From: Liolophura sinensis
Lineage: Eukaryota; Mollusca; Polyplacophora; Chitonida; Chitonidae
Direction of reading: 5' to 3'
Length of the DNA stretch: 64,000 bases
Assembly: GCF_032854445.1 (NCBI RefSeq)
Contig: NC_088295.1
Coordinates: 1,988,501-2,052,500 of the forward strand
Below the pieces are notes generated by a model. The model saw nothing but the letters and a program-made list of their open reading frames with translations. It was not told the DNA's origin and did not search any database. Positions 48,440 through 62,079 of the stretch are shown here, piece by piece (within the stretch, counting starts at the first letter, position 1; each line of letters begins with the position of its first letter). A program made the position numbers and the translations under genes.

Positions 48440-48533
48440 CTGCCCGGTTTCATCCCACCATAATGCTGGCCGCCCTCCTTTAAGTATATTCTTGAGTATG
48501 GCGTAAAACACCAATCAAATAAATAAATAAATG
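48440..48533 (+). mobile_element. SINE-type 3' tail
   Basis: CCCACCATAATGCTGGCCGC, TTCTTGAGTATGGCGTAAAA, CACCAATCAAATAAATAAAT; the least diverged copy in the window. Confidence 0.78.
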
Positions 48534-48749
48534 ATTAGGTGTGTGTACATATACCAGTACTGTGTACTTGCTCTAGCCTCTCAGTAATGAGTGCCAAGCG
48601 AGACAGCAACAAGTAGCATCTTTAAAGCCTTTGGTATGACTCAACCTGGTACAGTTTTATAGTATGCCATATAATGAATGAAGTCCAAGAAGTCCGTTAT
48701 TCGGAAATTTTATGAATCCAAACGAAGCAGTGGAGAGTCCCCGTTCGAT

Positions 48750-49734
<985 letters not shown>

Positions 49735-52700
49735 ACTCTTCTGGATGGTGTCTGTGTAGTAGCTACATGTGACTGGATGGCACGGGTTGGATGGTGTGTG
49801 TGTAGTAGCTACATGTGACTGGATGGCACAACATGGCTGGGTTGGATGGTGTCTGTGTATTAGCTACATGTGACTGGATGGCACATCATGTCTGGGTTGG
49901 ATGGTGTTTGTGTAGTAGCTACATGTGACTGGATGGCACATCATGTCTGGGTTGGATAGTGTCTGTGTAGTAGCTACATGTGACTGGATGGCACATCATG
50001 TCTGGGTTCGATGGTGTCTGTGTAGTAGCTACACGTGACTGGATGGCACATCATGGCTGGGTTGGATGGTGCCTGTGTAGTAGCTACATGTGACTGGATG
50101 GCACGGGTTGGATGGTGTCTGTGTAGTAGCTACACGTGACTGGATGGCACGGGTTGGATGGTGTTTGTGTAGTAGCTACACGTGACTGGATGGCACATCA
50201 TGTCTGAGTTGGATGGTGTGTGTGTAGTAGCTACATGTGACTGGATGGCACATCATGTCTGGGTTGGATGGTGTTTGTGTAGTAGCTACATTTGACTGGA
50301 TAGCACATCATGTCTGAGTTGGATGGTATTTGTGTAGTAGCTACATGTGACTGGATAGCACATCATGTCTGAGTTGGATGGTATTTGTGTAGTAGCTACA
50401 TGTGACTGGATAGCACATCATGTCTGAGTTGGATGGTGTTTGTGTAGTAGCTACATGTGACTGGATGGCACATCATGTCTGAGTTGGATGGTGTTTGTGT
50501 AGTAGCTACATGTGACTGGATGGCACATCATGTCTGGGTTGGATGGTGTCTGTGTAGTAGCTACATGTGAATGGATAGCACATCATGTCTGAGTTGGATG
50601 GTGTGTGTGTAGTAGCTACATGTGACTGGATGGCACATCATGTCTGAGTTGGATGGTGTTTGTGTAGTAGCTACATGTGACTGGATGGCACATCATGGCT
50701 GGGTTGGATGGTGTTTGTGTAGTAGCTACATGTGACTGGATGGCACATCATGTCTGGGTTGGATGGTGTCTGTGTAGTAGCTACATGTGACTGGATGGCA
50801 CATCATGTCTGGGTTGGATGGTGTTTGTGTAGTAGCTGCATGTGACTGGATGGCACATCATGTCTGAGTTGGATGGTGTTTGTGTAGTAGCTACATGTGA
50901 CTGGATGGCACATCATGGCTGGGTTGGATGGTGTTTGTGTAGTAGCTACATGTGACTGGATGGCACATCATGTCTGAGTTGGATAGTGTCTGTGTAGTAG
51001 CTACATGTGACTGGATGGCACATCATGTCTGGGTTCGATGGTGTCTGTGTAGTAGCTACATGTGACTGGATGGCACATCATGTCTGAGTTGGATGGTGTT
51101 TGTGTAGTAGCTACATGTGACTGGATAGCACATCATGGCTGGGTTGGATGGTGTTTGTGTAGTAGCTACATGTGACTGGATGGCATAGGTTGGATGGTGT
51201 TTGTGTAGTAGCTACATGTGACTGGATGGCATGGGTTGGATGGTGTTTGTGTAGTAGCTACATGTGACTGGATGGCATGGGTTGGATGGTGTTTGTGTAG
51301 TAGCTACATGTGACTGGATGGCACATCATGGCTGAGTTGGATGGTGTGTGTGTAGTAGCTACATGTGACTGGATGGCACATCATGTCTGAGTTGGATGGT
51401 GTTTGTGTAGTAGCTACATGTGACTGGATGGCACATCATGGCTGGGTTGGATGGTGTCTGTGTAGTAGCTACATGTGACTGGATGGCACATCATGGCTGG
51501 GTTGGATGGTGTCTGTGTAGTAGCTACATGTGACTGGATGGCACATCATGGCTGGGTTGGATGGTGTCTGTGTAGTAGCTACATGTGACTGGATGGCACA
51601 TCATGTCTGGGTTGGATGGTGTTTGTGTAGTAGCTACATGTGACTGGATGGCACATCATGTCTGAGTTGGATGGTGTTTGTGTAGTAGCTACATGTGACT
51701 GGATGGCACATCATGGCTGGGTTGGATGGTGTTTGTGTAGTAGCTACATGTGACTGGATGGCACATCATGGCTGGGTTGGATGGTGCCTGTGTAGTAGCT
51801 ACATGTGACTGGATGGCACATCATGGCTGGGTTGGCTGGTGTTTGTGTAGTAGCTACATGTGACTGGATGGCATGGGTTGGATGGTGTCTGTGTAGTAGC
51901 TACATGTGACTGGATGGCACATCATGGCTGGGTTGGATGGTGTTTGTGTAGTAGCTACATGTGACTGGATGGCACATCATGGCTGTGTTGGCTGGTGTTT
52001 GTGTAGTAGCTACATGTGACTGGATGGCACGGGTTGGATGGTGTGTGTGTAGTAGCTACATGTGACTGGATGGCACATCATGGCTGGGTTGGATGGTGTT
52101 TGTGTAGTAGCTACATGTGACTGGATGGCACATCATGGCTGGGTTGGCTGGTGTTTGTGTAGTAACTACATGTGTCTGGATGGCACATCATGTCTGGGTT
52201 GGATGGTGCCTGTGTAGTAGCTACATGTGACTGGATAGCACGGGTTGGATGGTGTCTGTGTAGTAGCTACATGTGACTGGATGGCATGGGTTGGATGGTG
52301 TTTGTGTAGTAGCTACACGTGACTGGATGGCACATCATGTCTGAGTTGGATGGTGTGTGTGTAGTAGCTACATGTGACTGGATGGCACATCATGTCTGGG
52401 TTGGATGGTGTTTGTGTAGTAGCTACATTTGACTGGATAGCACATCATGTCTGAGTTGGATGGCATTTGTGTAGTAGCTACATGTGACTGGATAGCACAT
52501 CATGTCTGAGTTGGATGGTGTTTGTGTAGTAGCTACATGTGACTGGATGGCACATCATGTCTGAGTTGGATGGTGTTTGTGTAGTAGCTACATGTGACTG
52601 GATGGCACATCATGTCTGGGTTGGATAGTGTCTGTGTAGTAGCTACATGTGACTGGATAGCACATCATGTCTGAGTTGGATGGTGTTTGTGTAGTAGCTA

Positions 52701-55516
52701 CATGTGACTGGATAGCACATCATGTCTGAGTTGGATGGTGTTTGTGTAGTAGCTACATGTGACTGGATGGCACATCGTGTCTGAGTTGAATGGTGTTTGT
52801 GTAGTAGCTACATGTGACTGGATGGCACATCATGTCTGGGTTGGATAGTGTCTGTGTAGTAGCTACATGTGACTGGATGGCACATCATGTCTGAGTTGGA
52901 TGGTGTTTGTGTAGTAGCTACATGTGACTGGATGGCACATCATGTCTGAGTTGGATGGTGTTTGTGTAGTAGCTACATGTGACTGGATGGCACATCATGT
53001 CTGAGTTGGATGGTGTTTGTGTAGTAGCTACATGTGACTGGATGGCACATCATGGCTGGGTTGGCTGGTGTTTGTGTAGTAGCTACATGTGACTGGATGG
53101 CACATCATGTCTGGGTTGGATGGTGTTTGTGTAGTAGCTACATGTGACTGGATGGCACATCATGTCTGGGTTGGATGGTGTTTGTGTAGTAGCTACATGT
53201 GACTGGATGGCACATCATGTCTGAGTTGGATGGTGTTTGTGTAGTAGCTACATGTGACTGGATGGCACATCATGGCTGGGTTGGATGGTGTTTGTGTAGT
53301 AGCTACATGTGACTGGATGGCACATCATGTCTGAGTTGGATAGTGTCTGTGTAGTAGCTACATGTGACTGGATGGCACATCATGTCTGGGTTCGATGGTG
53401 TCTGTGTAGTAGCTACATGTGACTGGATGGCACATCATGTCTGAGTTGGATGGTGTTTGTGTAGTAGCTACATGTGACTGGATGGCACATCATGGCTGGG
53501 TTGGATGGTGTTTGTGTAGTAGCTACATGTGACTGGATGGCATAGGTTGGATGGTGTTTGTGTAGTAGCTACATGTGACTGGATGGCATGGGTTGGATGG
53601 TGTTTGTGTAGTAGCTACATGTGACTGGATGGCACATCATGTCTGAGTTGGATAGTGTCTGTGTAGTAGCTACATGTGACTGGATGGCACATCATGTCTG
53701 GGTTCGATGGTGTCTGTGTAGTAGCTACATGTGACTGGATGGCACATCATGTCTGAGTTGGATGGTGTTTGTGTAGTAGCTACATGTGACTGGATGGCAC
53801 ATCATGGCTGGGTTGGATGGTGTTTGTGTAGTAGCTACATGTGACTGGATGGCATAGGTTGGATGGTGTTTGTGTAGTAGCTACATGTGACTGGATGGCA
53901 TGGGTTGGATGGTGTTTGTGTAGTAGCTACATGTGACTGGATGGCATGGGTTGGATGGTGTTTGTGTAGTAGCTACATGTGACTGGATGGCACATCATGG
54001 CTGAGTTGGATGGTGTTTGTGTAGTAGCTACATGTGACTGGATGGCACATCATGTCTGAGTTGGATGGTGTTTGTGTAGTAGCTACATGTGACTGGATGG
54101 CACATCATGGCTGGGTTGGATGGTGTCTGTGTAGTAGCTACATGTGACTGGATGGCACATCATGTCTGGGTTGGATGGTGTCTGTGTAGTAGCTACATGT
54201 GACTGGATGGCACATCATGTCTGGGTTGGATGGTGTCTGTGTAGTAGCTACATGTGACTGGATGGCACATCATGTCTGGGTTGGATGGTGTTTGTGTAGT
54301 AGCTACATGTGACTGGATGGCACATCATGTCTGAGTTGGATGGTGTTTGTGTAGTAGCTACATGTGACTGGATGGCACATCATGGCTGGGTTGGATGGTG
54401 TTTGTGTAGTAGCTACATGTGACTGGATGGCACATCATGGCTGGGTTGGATGGTGTTTGTGTAGTAGCTACATGTGACTGGATGGCACATCATGGCTGGG
54501 TTGGCTGGTGTTTGTGTAGTAGCTACATGTGACTGGATGGCACGGGTTGGATGGTGTCTGTGTAGTAGCTACATGTGACTGGATGGCACATCATGGCTGG
54601 GTTGGATGGTGTTTGTGTAGTAGCTACATGTGACTGGATGGCACATCATGGCTGTGTTGGCTGGTGTTTGTGTAGTAGCTACATGTGACTGGATGGCACG
54701 GGTTGGATGGTGTGTGTGTAGTAGCTACATGTGACTGGATGGCACATCATGGCTGGGTTGGATGGTGTTTGTGTAGTAGCTACATGTGACTGGATGGCAC
54801 ATCATGGCTGGGTTGGCTGGTGTTTGTGTAGTAGCTACATGTGTCTGGATGGCACGGGTTGGATGGTGTGTGTTTGTAGTAGCTACATGTGACTGGATGG
54901 CACATCATGGCTGGGTTGGCTGGTGTTTGTGTAGTAGCTACATGTGACTGGATGGCACATCATGTCTGGGTTGGATGGTGCCTGTGTAGTAGCTACAAGT
55001 GACTGGATGGCACATGGGTTGGATGGTGTTTGTGTAGTAGCTACATGTGACTGGATGGCACATCATGTCTGAGTTGGATGGTGTTTGTGTAGTAGCTACA
55101 TGTGACTGGATAGCACATCATGTCTGAGTTGGATGGTATTTGTGTAGTAGCTACATGTGACTGGATGGCACATCATGTCTGAGTTGGATGGTGTTTGTGT
55201 AGTAGCTACATGTGACTGGATGGCACATCATGTCTGAGTTGGATGGTATTTGTGTAGTAGCTACATGTGACTGGATGGCACATCATGTCTGAGTTGGTTG
55301 GTGTTTGTGTAATAGCTACATGTGACTGGATAGCACATCATATCTGAGTTGGATGGTATTTGTGTAGTAGCTACATGTGACTGGATGGCACATCATGGCT
55401 GGGTTGGATGGTGTTTGTGTAGTAGCTACATGTGACTGGATGGCACATCATGGCTGGGTTGGATGGTGTTTGTGTAGTAGCTACATGTGACTGGATGGCA
55501 CATCATGGCTGGGTTG
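49735..55516. repeat. 56-bp minisatellite filling the MRM2 intron, about 105 copies
   Basis: The full unit is GAGTTGGATGGTGTTTGTGT, AGTAGCTACATGTGACTGGA, TGGCACATCATGTCTG. A shorter unit of about 42 bp lacks ATCATGTCTG and neighbours (TGGCACGGGTTGG or TGGCATGGGTTGG junctions). Sites varying repeatedly are TGTCTG/TGGCTG, GAGTTGG/GGGTTGG and GGTGTTTG/GGTGTCTG/GGTGTGTG. Blocks of several units recur: the pair of short units at about 50100-50190 returns near 52235-52310, and the CATAGGTTGG-GCATGGGTTGG series at about 51180 returns at about 53540 and 53850. Confidence 0.98.
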
Positions 55517-55914
55517 ACAATAGGACTGGCCCTGCAGCTATACAAAGCCACCATGAGGATATAACACAAAATACAAATTTAATGTTGAAACCAAGTTAAA
55601 CCCCCCAAGTAAACAAACATATGTTTATTGTTACAGCCCAGAAATATATTGTTTCTCAGTAGGTCTTTTATTACGCTTTTATTCTTACTGTTTTGCACCT
55701 ATTTATGAGTGTAATATAATTTGAAACACGTTATATTAATGCCATGCCATAAACAGTAAAAGAAAATTGACTTAATCTGGGCATTTCCTGGTGCAGTGAT
55801 CCAGATAAATTACTAGCCCCTGATTGCACTAGATTTGTAGACACCTGTAATTTCCATTTTACTATAGAGAAGTTTAAGTACTGTGATGTTGACCAAATTT
55901 GGTTTCTGTTTCAG
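55517..55914. other. MRM2 intron, 3' part
   Basis: Unique AT-rich sequence ending in GGTTTCTGTTTCAG at 55914. Confidence 0.8.
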
Positions 55915-56354
55915 ACAAATCAGCATTGCAGGGGTTCGTCATCAGTGTGGATCTACAGTACATGGTACCCGTGCCAGGGGCTACCATTCTCTCCGACAGA
56001 GACTTCACTTCAGCAAAATGTCAAAAAGAAATACTAAACCATTTGAGGGGTCAGCTAGCAGATGTAGTCCTCAGTGACATGGCGCCCAATGCCACAGGTG
56101 TCAAAAGCCTAGATCATGACATCATCATCAAGTTGTGCATGTCAGTGACAGACTTTTCCAGGGTTGTTTTAAAAGATAGTGGTTCATTGTTGTGCAAACT
56201 CTGGCAGGGTCAGGACCAGAGGCAGCTTGTGGACAGGATGGCTGCCAGGTTTGGACAGGTGAAGGTAGTCAAGCCACTGGCCAGCAGGAAGGACTCTGCA
56301 GAAGTGTTTGTTCTTGCCAAGGATTTCAAGAGAGACAAAGAAGATGAGACATAA
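55915..56354 (+). CDS. MRM2: Mitochondrial rRNA 2'-O-ribose methyltransferase 2, exon 2 and stop
   Basis: After the acceptor at 55914 the two bases AC complete a GAC codon begun in exon 1, so the phase is consistent. The exon encodes the second half of the FtsJ fold: GFVISVDL, then VVLSDMAPNATG with the catalytic Asp (residue 178), LLCKLWQG with the catalytic Lys (218), VVKPLASRKDSAEVF with the catalytic Glu (253), and a short basic tail ending in TAA. With Lys83 this completes the K-D-K-E tetrad. No catalytic residue is missing and the frame is clean, so the gene looks functional despite the huge repeat in its only intron. Confidence 0.95.
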
Positions 56355-56954
56355 GTTAACACTTATTGAGTTAACCTTACCAGTACATGGACTCACCTGT
56401 CAGTGTCTTGTTACGGCATACAAGGTCATTTACCCTAAGTAATCAATTTCTTCCAAGATTCTGACAGTTCTGTTGATTTTAGAATGGTGTTTTGAGGTTT
56501 ATGTGGAATGTGGTATGATATTCTACTAAAAAGTTTCAGCACCAAAACTACTATTTTTAGACATTTATTTGCAAAATTTTAGGTCATTTAGGGTCATTTA
56601 TGTCCATTGTCCTCATTTGTACTCTGGACATTTTAGGATTTTGTTTTCTCCTCAGAAACAGGAGACCCAAGTACAGATTTCAGTGCAACTCAGTATATAC
56701 CAATCACACTGTTTGTGTACGGATATTTGCTGAACACATATTCCACTTCATTTCACCTAACGAAACTCAAGTGAAAGTTTGTGCTTGAACTGTTCAAACG
56801 TTGTTCTCCAAGGTGCTACAGCCCCTGTTTATTTTTGTTGTAAGATAGACTAATATGACTGCCCTCAAACTCAAGTCACATACATATGCCCTGTAATGTA
56901 ATGTAAAAGAACAGTAACATGTACATGTAAGTAATGTTGAACCTAAAGAACATC
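56355..56954 (+). other. MRM2 3' untranslated region (extent unknown)
   Basis: No AATAAA was seen in this stretch. The first AATAAA-type hexamers downstream are in the SINE tail at about 58218, which might be used as a poly(A) signal. An open frame at 56600-56788 is unsupported. Confidence 0.4.
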
Positions 56955-57370
56955 TCACAGTACACCTTGAGAACATTTCACAGTGCGCCTTGAGAACATT
57001 TCACAGTACACCTTGAGAACATTTCACAGTACGCCTTGAGAACATTTCACTGTATACCTTGAGAACATTTCACAGTACGCCTTGAGAACATTTCACTGTA
57101 CACCTTGAGAACATTTCACAGAACGCCTTGAGAACATTTCACTGTACACCTTGAGAACATTTCACGGTACGCCTTGAGAACATTTCACTGTACACCTTGA
57201 GAACATTTCGCAGTACATCTTGAGAACATTTCACTGTACACCTTGAGAACATTTCACAGTCCGCCTTGAGAACATTTCACTGTACACCTTGAGAACATTT
57301 CACGGTACACATTGAGAACATTTCACTGTACACCTTGAGAACATTTCACTGTACACCTTGAGAACATTTA
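56955..57370. repeat. 23-bp minisatellite with dimer period, 18 copies
   Basis: Unit CCTTGAGAACATTTCACTGT plus ACA. CACTGTACA and CACAGTACG units alternate, giving a 46-bp higher-order period. Confidence 0.95.
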
Positions 57371-57617
57371 TGTATGTGGTTGAACACCGTACTCGAGAAA
57401 CTTTCACTTATATGGTGGCTGTGAGTTTTAGGGGTGCAGGAAACTGGACTACCAAAGGTAAACATACAGACCTTTGCCCACACTATTGATGAACACTATC
57501 GGTGAATGCAAGAGTCCCCAGAAATTCCATTGACCACTTTATATTGTCAGAAAGGACCCACGCACTATGTGACAGGAAAATCTAACAATTCCCATGCCAG
57601 GATTGAACCTGAACCTT
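57371..57617. mobile_element. Possible SINE body left of an array
   Basis: CAGGATTGAACCTGAACC at about 57598 resembles the B-box/conserved region that in dispersed mollusc elements precedes the CCACCATAATGCTGG tail, which here appears 525 bases later at 58143. The array 57618-58135 would then have grown inside one element. Confidence 0.4.
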
Positions 57618-58135
57618 AGGTGCGCCAGTGGAAGGGACAGGTGCGCCAGTGGTAGGGACAGGTGGCAGTGGAAGGGACAGGTGGCAGTGGAAGGGACAGG
57701 TGCGCCAGTGGAAGGGACAGGTGCGCCAGTGGAAGGGACAGGTGGCAGTGGAAGGGACAGGTGGCAGTGGAAAGGTTAGGTGCCAGTGGAAGGGACAGGT
57801 GCCAGTGGAAGGGACAGGTGCGCCAGTGGAAGGGACAGGTGCGCCAGTGGAAGGGACAGGTGGCAGTGGAAAGAACAGGTGGCAGTGGAAAGGACAGGTG
57901 GCAGTGGAAAGGTTAGGTGCCAGTGGAAGGGACAGGTGCCAGTGGAAGGGACAGGTGCGCCAGTGGAAGGGACAGGTGCCAGTGGAAGGGACAGGTGCGC
58001 CAGTGGAAGGGACAGGTGGCAGTGGAAAGGACAGGTGCCAGTGGAAAGGACAGGTGCCAGTGGAAGGGACAGGTGCCAGTGGAAGGGACAGGTGCGCCAG
58101 TGGAACGGACAGGTGCCAGTGGAACGGACAGGTGC
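57618..58135. repeat. 17-21-bp minisatellite, about 26 copies
   Basis: Units GGGACAGGTGCGCCAGTGGAA (21) and GGGACAGGTGCCAGTGGAA or GGTGGCAGTGGAA-type (19) in irregular order. Open frames of up to 183 codons here are artefacts. Confidence 0.95.
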
Positions 58136-58139
58136 ACTA

Positions 58140-58235
58140 TTTTACTGAGACCACCATAATGCTGGCTGCCGGCGTATAAGTGAAATGTTCTTGAATATGG
58201 CATAAAACACCAATCAAATAAATAAATTAATAAAT
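58140..58235 (+). mobile_element. SINE-type 3' tail
   Basis: GACCACCATAATGCTGGCTG, GCGTATAAGTGAAATGTTCT, GGCATAAAACACCAATCAAA and an AAATAAATTAATAAA end. It begins within about five bases of the end of the preceding array. Confidence 0.78.
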
Positions 58236-58504
58236 TCTACTGAGCCACTTGTCCAAGAGAAACTACACCCTGGTTGTGTACAGGTGAAGCTGTTAATAAT
58301 TGACTAGTAATTTTACATCCATGTGATCAGGTACTTGGTAATGTTCAACATTTCCCTCCAATTCTGTTTCCTTTAAACATTTGCTGTGATATCACCCTAT
58401 TGTCTACGCAGTTGATTATTTTTCAAGAATCCACACTTGTGAGTTTGTGCTTTGAGTGGTGATGGGTGACCACTTGTACCACCTGAGTGGGCCTTTGACT
58501 GGTA

Positions 58505-58580
58505 TACGGTAGAGATGATTCGAACTCATGAACGCAAGGCTTCAAAACATTCCAGTATCTCATTGAGCTATCCGGGAAGA
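58505..58580 (-). mobile_element. tRNA-like sequence (SINE head or tRNA relic)
   Basis: On the minus strand TTCCCGGATAGCTCAATGAG contains an A-box-like TAGCTCAATGAG, and GTTCGAATC (rc of 58517-58525) matches the B box, with about 35 bases between. The acceptor stem does not pair convincingly, so this is a SINE head or degenerate tRNA rather than a working tRNA gene. Confidence 0.55.
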
Positions 58581-59264
58581 CCATACAACCTTCCCTTTTG
58601 AGACGAATTTAAACGTTGGTTGTGACGTCAGTCCTTTCTCTGACTGATCATAAGAATGTTCTATATGAAGGGTCCATTCGTTTCCGATCAGTGTGAAATT
58701 CAGTTTCTGACAGTTGTGTTCTTCACCTTCATTTCAAATACACCAAATGTTTCCCGTTTGAGACAAGGCAGTGTGGTGTCGTCAGTTTTCTTATGCACAA
58801 ATGAGTTTATACGAAGGTGAACGAGTGGGTCTAATTTGTGGCATTCTGATTGCGAACAGTTTGGATATCTTGAGGCCTGATTATGTCAATGTTACAGAAA
58901 TTGTGTAATCTACTATCAAACTTCCCCAGGTTATATGCAAGCTTCAATCAATTCAGATTTATATTCCAGCATAAATAATCATAGACTGAGCCACTGTCCA
59001 TTATCTTTCACACCCATGTATGCTCATGTAGTGACCTATATAGAGCAGAACCAACTGGACTCCCATTGGCTAAAAGCTATAAAGCTGTTGCATTCTTGAA
59101 AAAGAATCGATAGTTGTTACATTACTACAAACACATTTAAGTAGGAGACACAACTCGCAACAGTCAATCCTTGCAAAAGAATCGACGCCGTGCTTCTCGC
59201 CTTGTCGATTCTTTTTAAAGAATCAACTGTTACTCATCATTTCTTCAATACATAAAGCTGACCA
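58581..59264. other. Unique sequence
   Basis: Contains an inverted repeat of AAAGAATCGA / TCGATTCTTT near 59101-59215 (arms AAAGAATCGATAG or AAAGAATCGACG and GTCGATTCTTTTT). Nothing else recognised. Confidence 0.5.
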
Positions 59265-59648
59265 GTGACATTATGATCATGGATATCATGCCTTCAAATG
59301 ATCATGGATACCATGCCTTCAAATGATCATGGATATCATGCCTTCAAATGATCATGGATACCATGCCTTCAAATGATCATGGATATCATGCCTTCAAATG
59401 ATCATGGATATCATGCCTTCAAATGATCATGGATATCATGCCTTCAAATGATCATGGATACCATGCCTTCAAATGATCATGGATATCATGCCTTCAAATG
59501 ATTATGGATACCATGCCTTCAAATGATCATGGATATCATGCCTTCAAATGATCATGGATACCATGCCTTCAAATGATCATGGATACCATGCCTTCAAATG
59601 ATCATGGATATCATGCCTTCAAATGATCATGGATATCATGCCTTCAAA
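59265..59648. repeat. 25-bp palindrome-rich minisatellite, about 15 copies
   Basis: Unit CATGGATATCATGCCTTCAA plus ATGAT. Each unit contains ATGATCAT and GATATC palindromes; sequence varies only at the T/C of GATATC/GATACC. The last unit passes directly into ACACCAATCAAATAAC, the SINE tail motif. Confidence 0.95.
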
Positions 59649-62079
59649 CACCAATCAAATAACAAATTTCAAAAAACGTGTGAGTAGAAATGCACATTTG
59701 TTACACACATTTTGTGCAAGAAACCCCCCCCAAAACAGGACATGATAAACATAAAAATATAAACTTTATTAATAATAAGTCTTAAAATAATATCAGGAGC
59801 ATAGAAGACCGCTTTTGCACCTTCTCTGTTAAAATATGCCAGTGAATGTCTTTTTACAGTTATGGTGAATAGAGCTATGAGTTCCGGGCTCTTCCACCGT
59901 TATACAACAATTGACCCAAGTACATGTAGATCACATTACTACAACAGCTTTCATATGGTGATGAAAATAAACTTACGTGAAATGTAAAATGTGAAATATA
60001 AAACAGGTAGAAATACTCCTAAAATTGAACTATGCTCAAAAAGAAAAATGTATCACTGAACTTCAAACCCAGCTAAAACAAAGCTAAAGACATGAAATTA
60101 CTTGTAAGTTTAGTACAAGTGTTTCCATTCTAACAACTTCATAAAATACTTTGCTGCAGTTGTTTCAGTTATATTAAAACCAAGATATCAGAAGATAGTA
60201 TTATGTAAAAACACACTGCTACATAGTACAGTTGGCAATTTTTAACAAATTATTGCTGGGAAAGAAAAATAAGTCACACTAATATTATTCAACTTGTTGA
60301 TAAATTGGTTCAATTAAAAAAAACAACAACTATAATTTCAAACATAAAACAAAAACTGAAAATAGATATTGTAAGGCTTACAACACTATATCTGCCAAAG
60401 ACATAATAAATGATAAAATCCTGATCCGTCCAGAAACACTGAAAAAGTCTGCTCACACATCTAACTCAAAATCTTGCACAATAAATACCAAGGGATGCGT
60501 ACAATTCTCTGAACAAAATTTCACTCGAAAAAGTCAACCTGCACAAAATTAATAAACTAAAAAGAGACTAGTCAGAATATATTACCAACTCTAGCACAAT
60601 AAATAAACTAACACATAGACACCAAAAAATGAAAGCGAGAACCAAGAATTAGCCTCATACATGATTGTATGTGAATGCTGTCGTATCAAATGCTTGAGGT
60701 ATTTACTTTTTTAGAAAAGAAAAATGTCATAAACTAACATGAACTGTGCTAAACCTTTAGCATTGATGGTGAGATAATCATATATAAAGAAAATATATAT
60801 TAAATCTTTAATCTCTCAAACTGCAGATGCTTGGGAAATGAATGTCTCAAATATAGATCAGGAAGAAAGACGAACATCATAACAGGAAACATACGTGTAA
60901 GTTCTAGGTAACAAATGTAGGTTCTCCAAAATATCCTTATGGAATAGAAATTCAAACTGACTTGAGACATAGATCCATCAGGTAAAACAAACATACTTAA
61001 CAGTGGAAGAAACATATTCCAAAACAAAACATGAGTATTTACATTGAGAAAGGATATAGACATATCTATATCTGCCAATCTACAACAACATTCTAACATC
61101 ACTTATACAAACATGCCCTTCAAGTAAAATGAATAGCACCAATGCAATGCCCACAGTGACTGTACTGTAAATGTACTGTAAAAGATCATATGGAAAAAGT
61201 ATACTTTGTTATAAGATGTTTCTAGGCTTCAGTACCAATCATCCAGCAGGCAAAAATCACAAGGTTTCTGAGCATTGACCATCACTGTACATGGAATGTT
61301 AATATTTATGCGTCTGAGCGCCACAATGTTAATGAGGAGTGAACAGGGCTTTCTATGTCACACATGGACATTGCCTCTCATTTTAAATGGTCTGCTACAC
61401 ATTGTGACAGATGTACAGTAATCTAAAATAGGGAACTCCACTCGTAACATCCTAACCATCCCTATCCTGATACACAGGTAATGTGTATGTACATGGTGTG
61501 TAAATGGAACAACAGATAAATGACAGACAGGATTAAAAGATGAAAGTGGAAGATTTAAGTTTGTACTTGGACGATAGACCAAAACACAGTTTACCACTTT
61601 TCGTGTTCATGGTTTTGAGTACGAAAACGTATTTTATTTAGAAAATTTGACACTGTAAATGCACGTTGCACCACTTGCTACTCTGAGTTGAAGTGCATTT
61701 TGTCTAACCTTTTCTAACTGATGGGGTTACAAAAAGATTATGTATGTAACCAAGCCAGATCGGTTATGTCATTTGATTTTTTACAGGAAGAGACACCATG
61801 CAAGGCCAATGTTGAAAAAATAATGCCTGATATAAATGGCATCATGAACAAAATGTTACAAGCCAGAATGCGAGGTCTTTTTTTGAGGATGGAAAGATGC
61901 ATCATACTAAAAGGTTTGGCAAGATGTACGAGGGCTTTACAGTGAGTACTTGGAATGAGGGATGTGTACTGCTCCCTGAAAAGTGGGGTTGGATGAGGAG
62001 TGGGGCTCACTTTCACATATGAACCATATTTCAAGTTACACAGGAGATCAGACCTGAGTGTCATATCTGTATGTATGAT
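59649..62079 (-). other. Probable 3' untranslated region of a minus-strand gene
   Basis: AT-rich sequence with no convincing codons on either strand; open frames at 60800-61102, 61358-61597, 61721-61945 and 61738-62064 match nothing. It lies between a terminal exon at 63751-63831 and a poly(A) signal at 59765-59770, both on the minus strand, so a 3' UTR of about 4 kb including the 19-bp array is the simplest reading. Confidence 0.4.
59765..59770 (-). terminator. Poly(A) signal AATAAA
   Basis: Minus strand AATAAA, followed downstream (59700-59735) by a G-run and a TGTGTGT stretch, the usual GU-rich element after a cleavage site. Confidence 0.5.

Noticed and set aside
57594-58179. Several overlapping plus-strand frames of 60-183 codons
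   Set aside because: Irregular 19/21-bp array; length changes would shift any real frame.
58505-58580. Functional tRNA gene
   Set aside because: A- and B-box-like motifs are present but the acceptor stem does not pair convincingly; more likely a SINE head.
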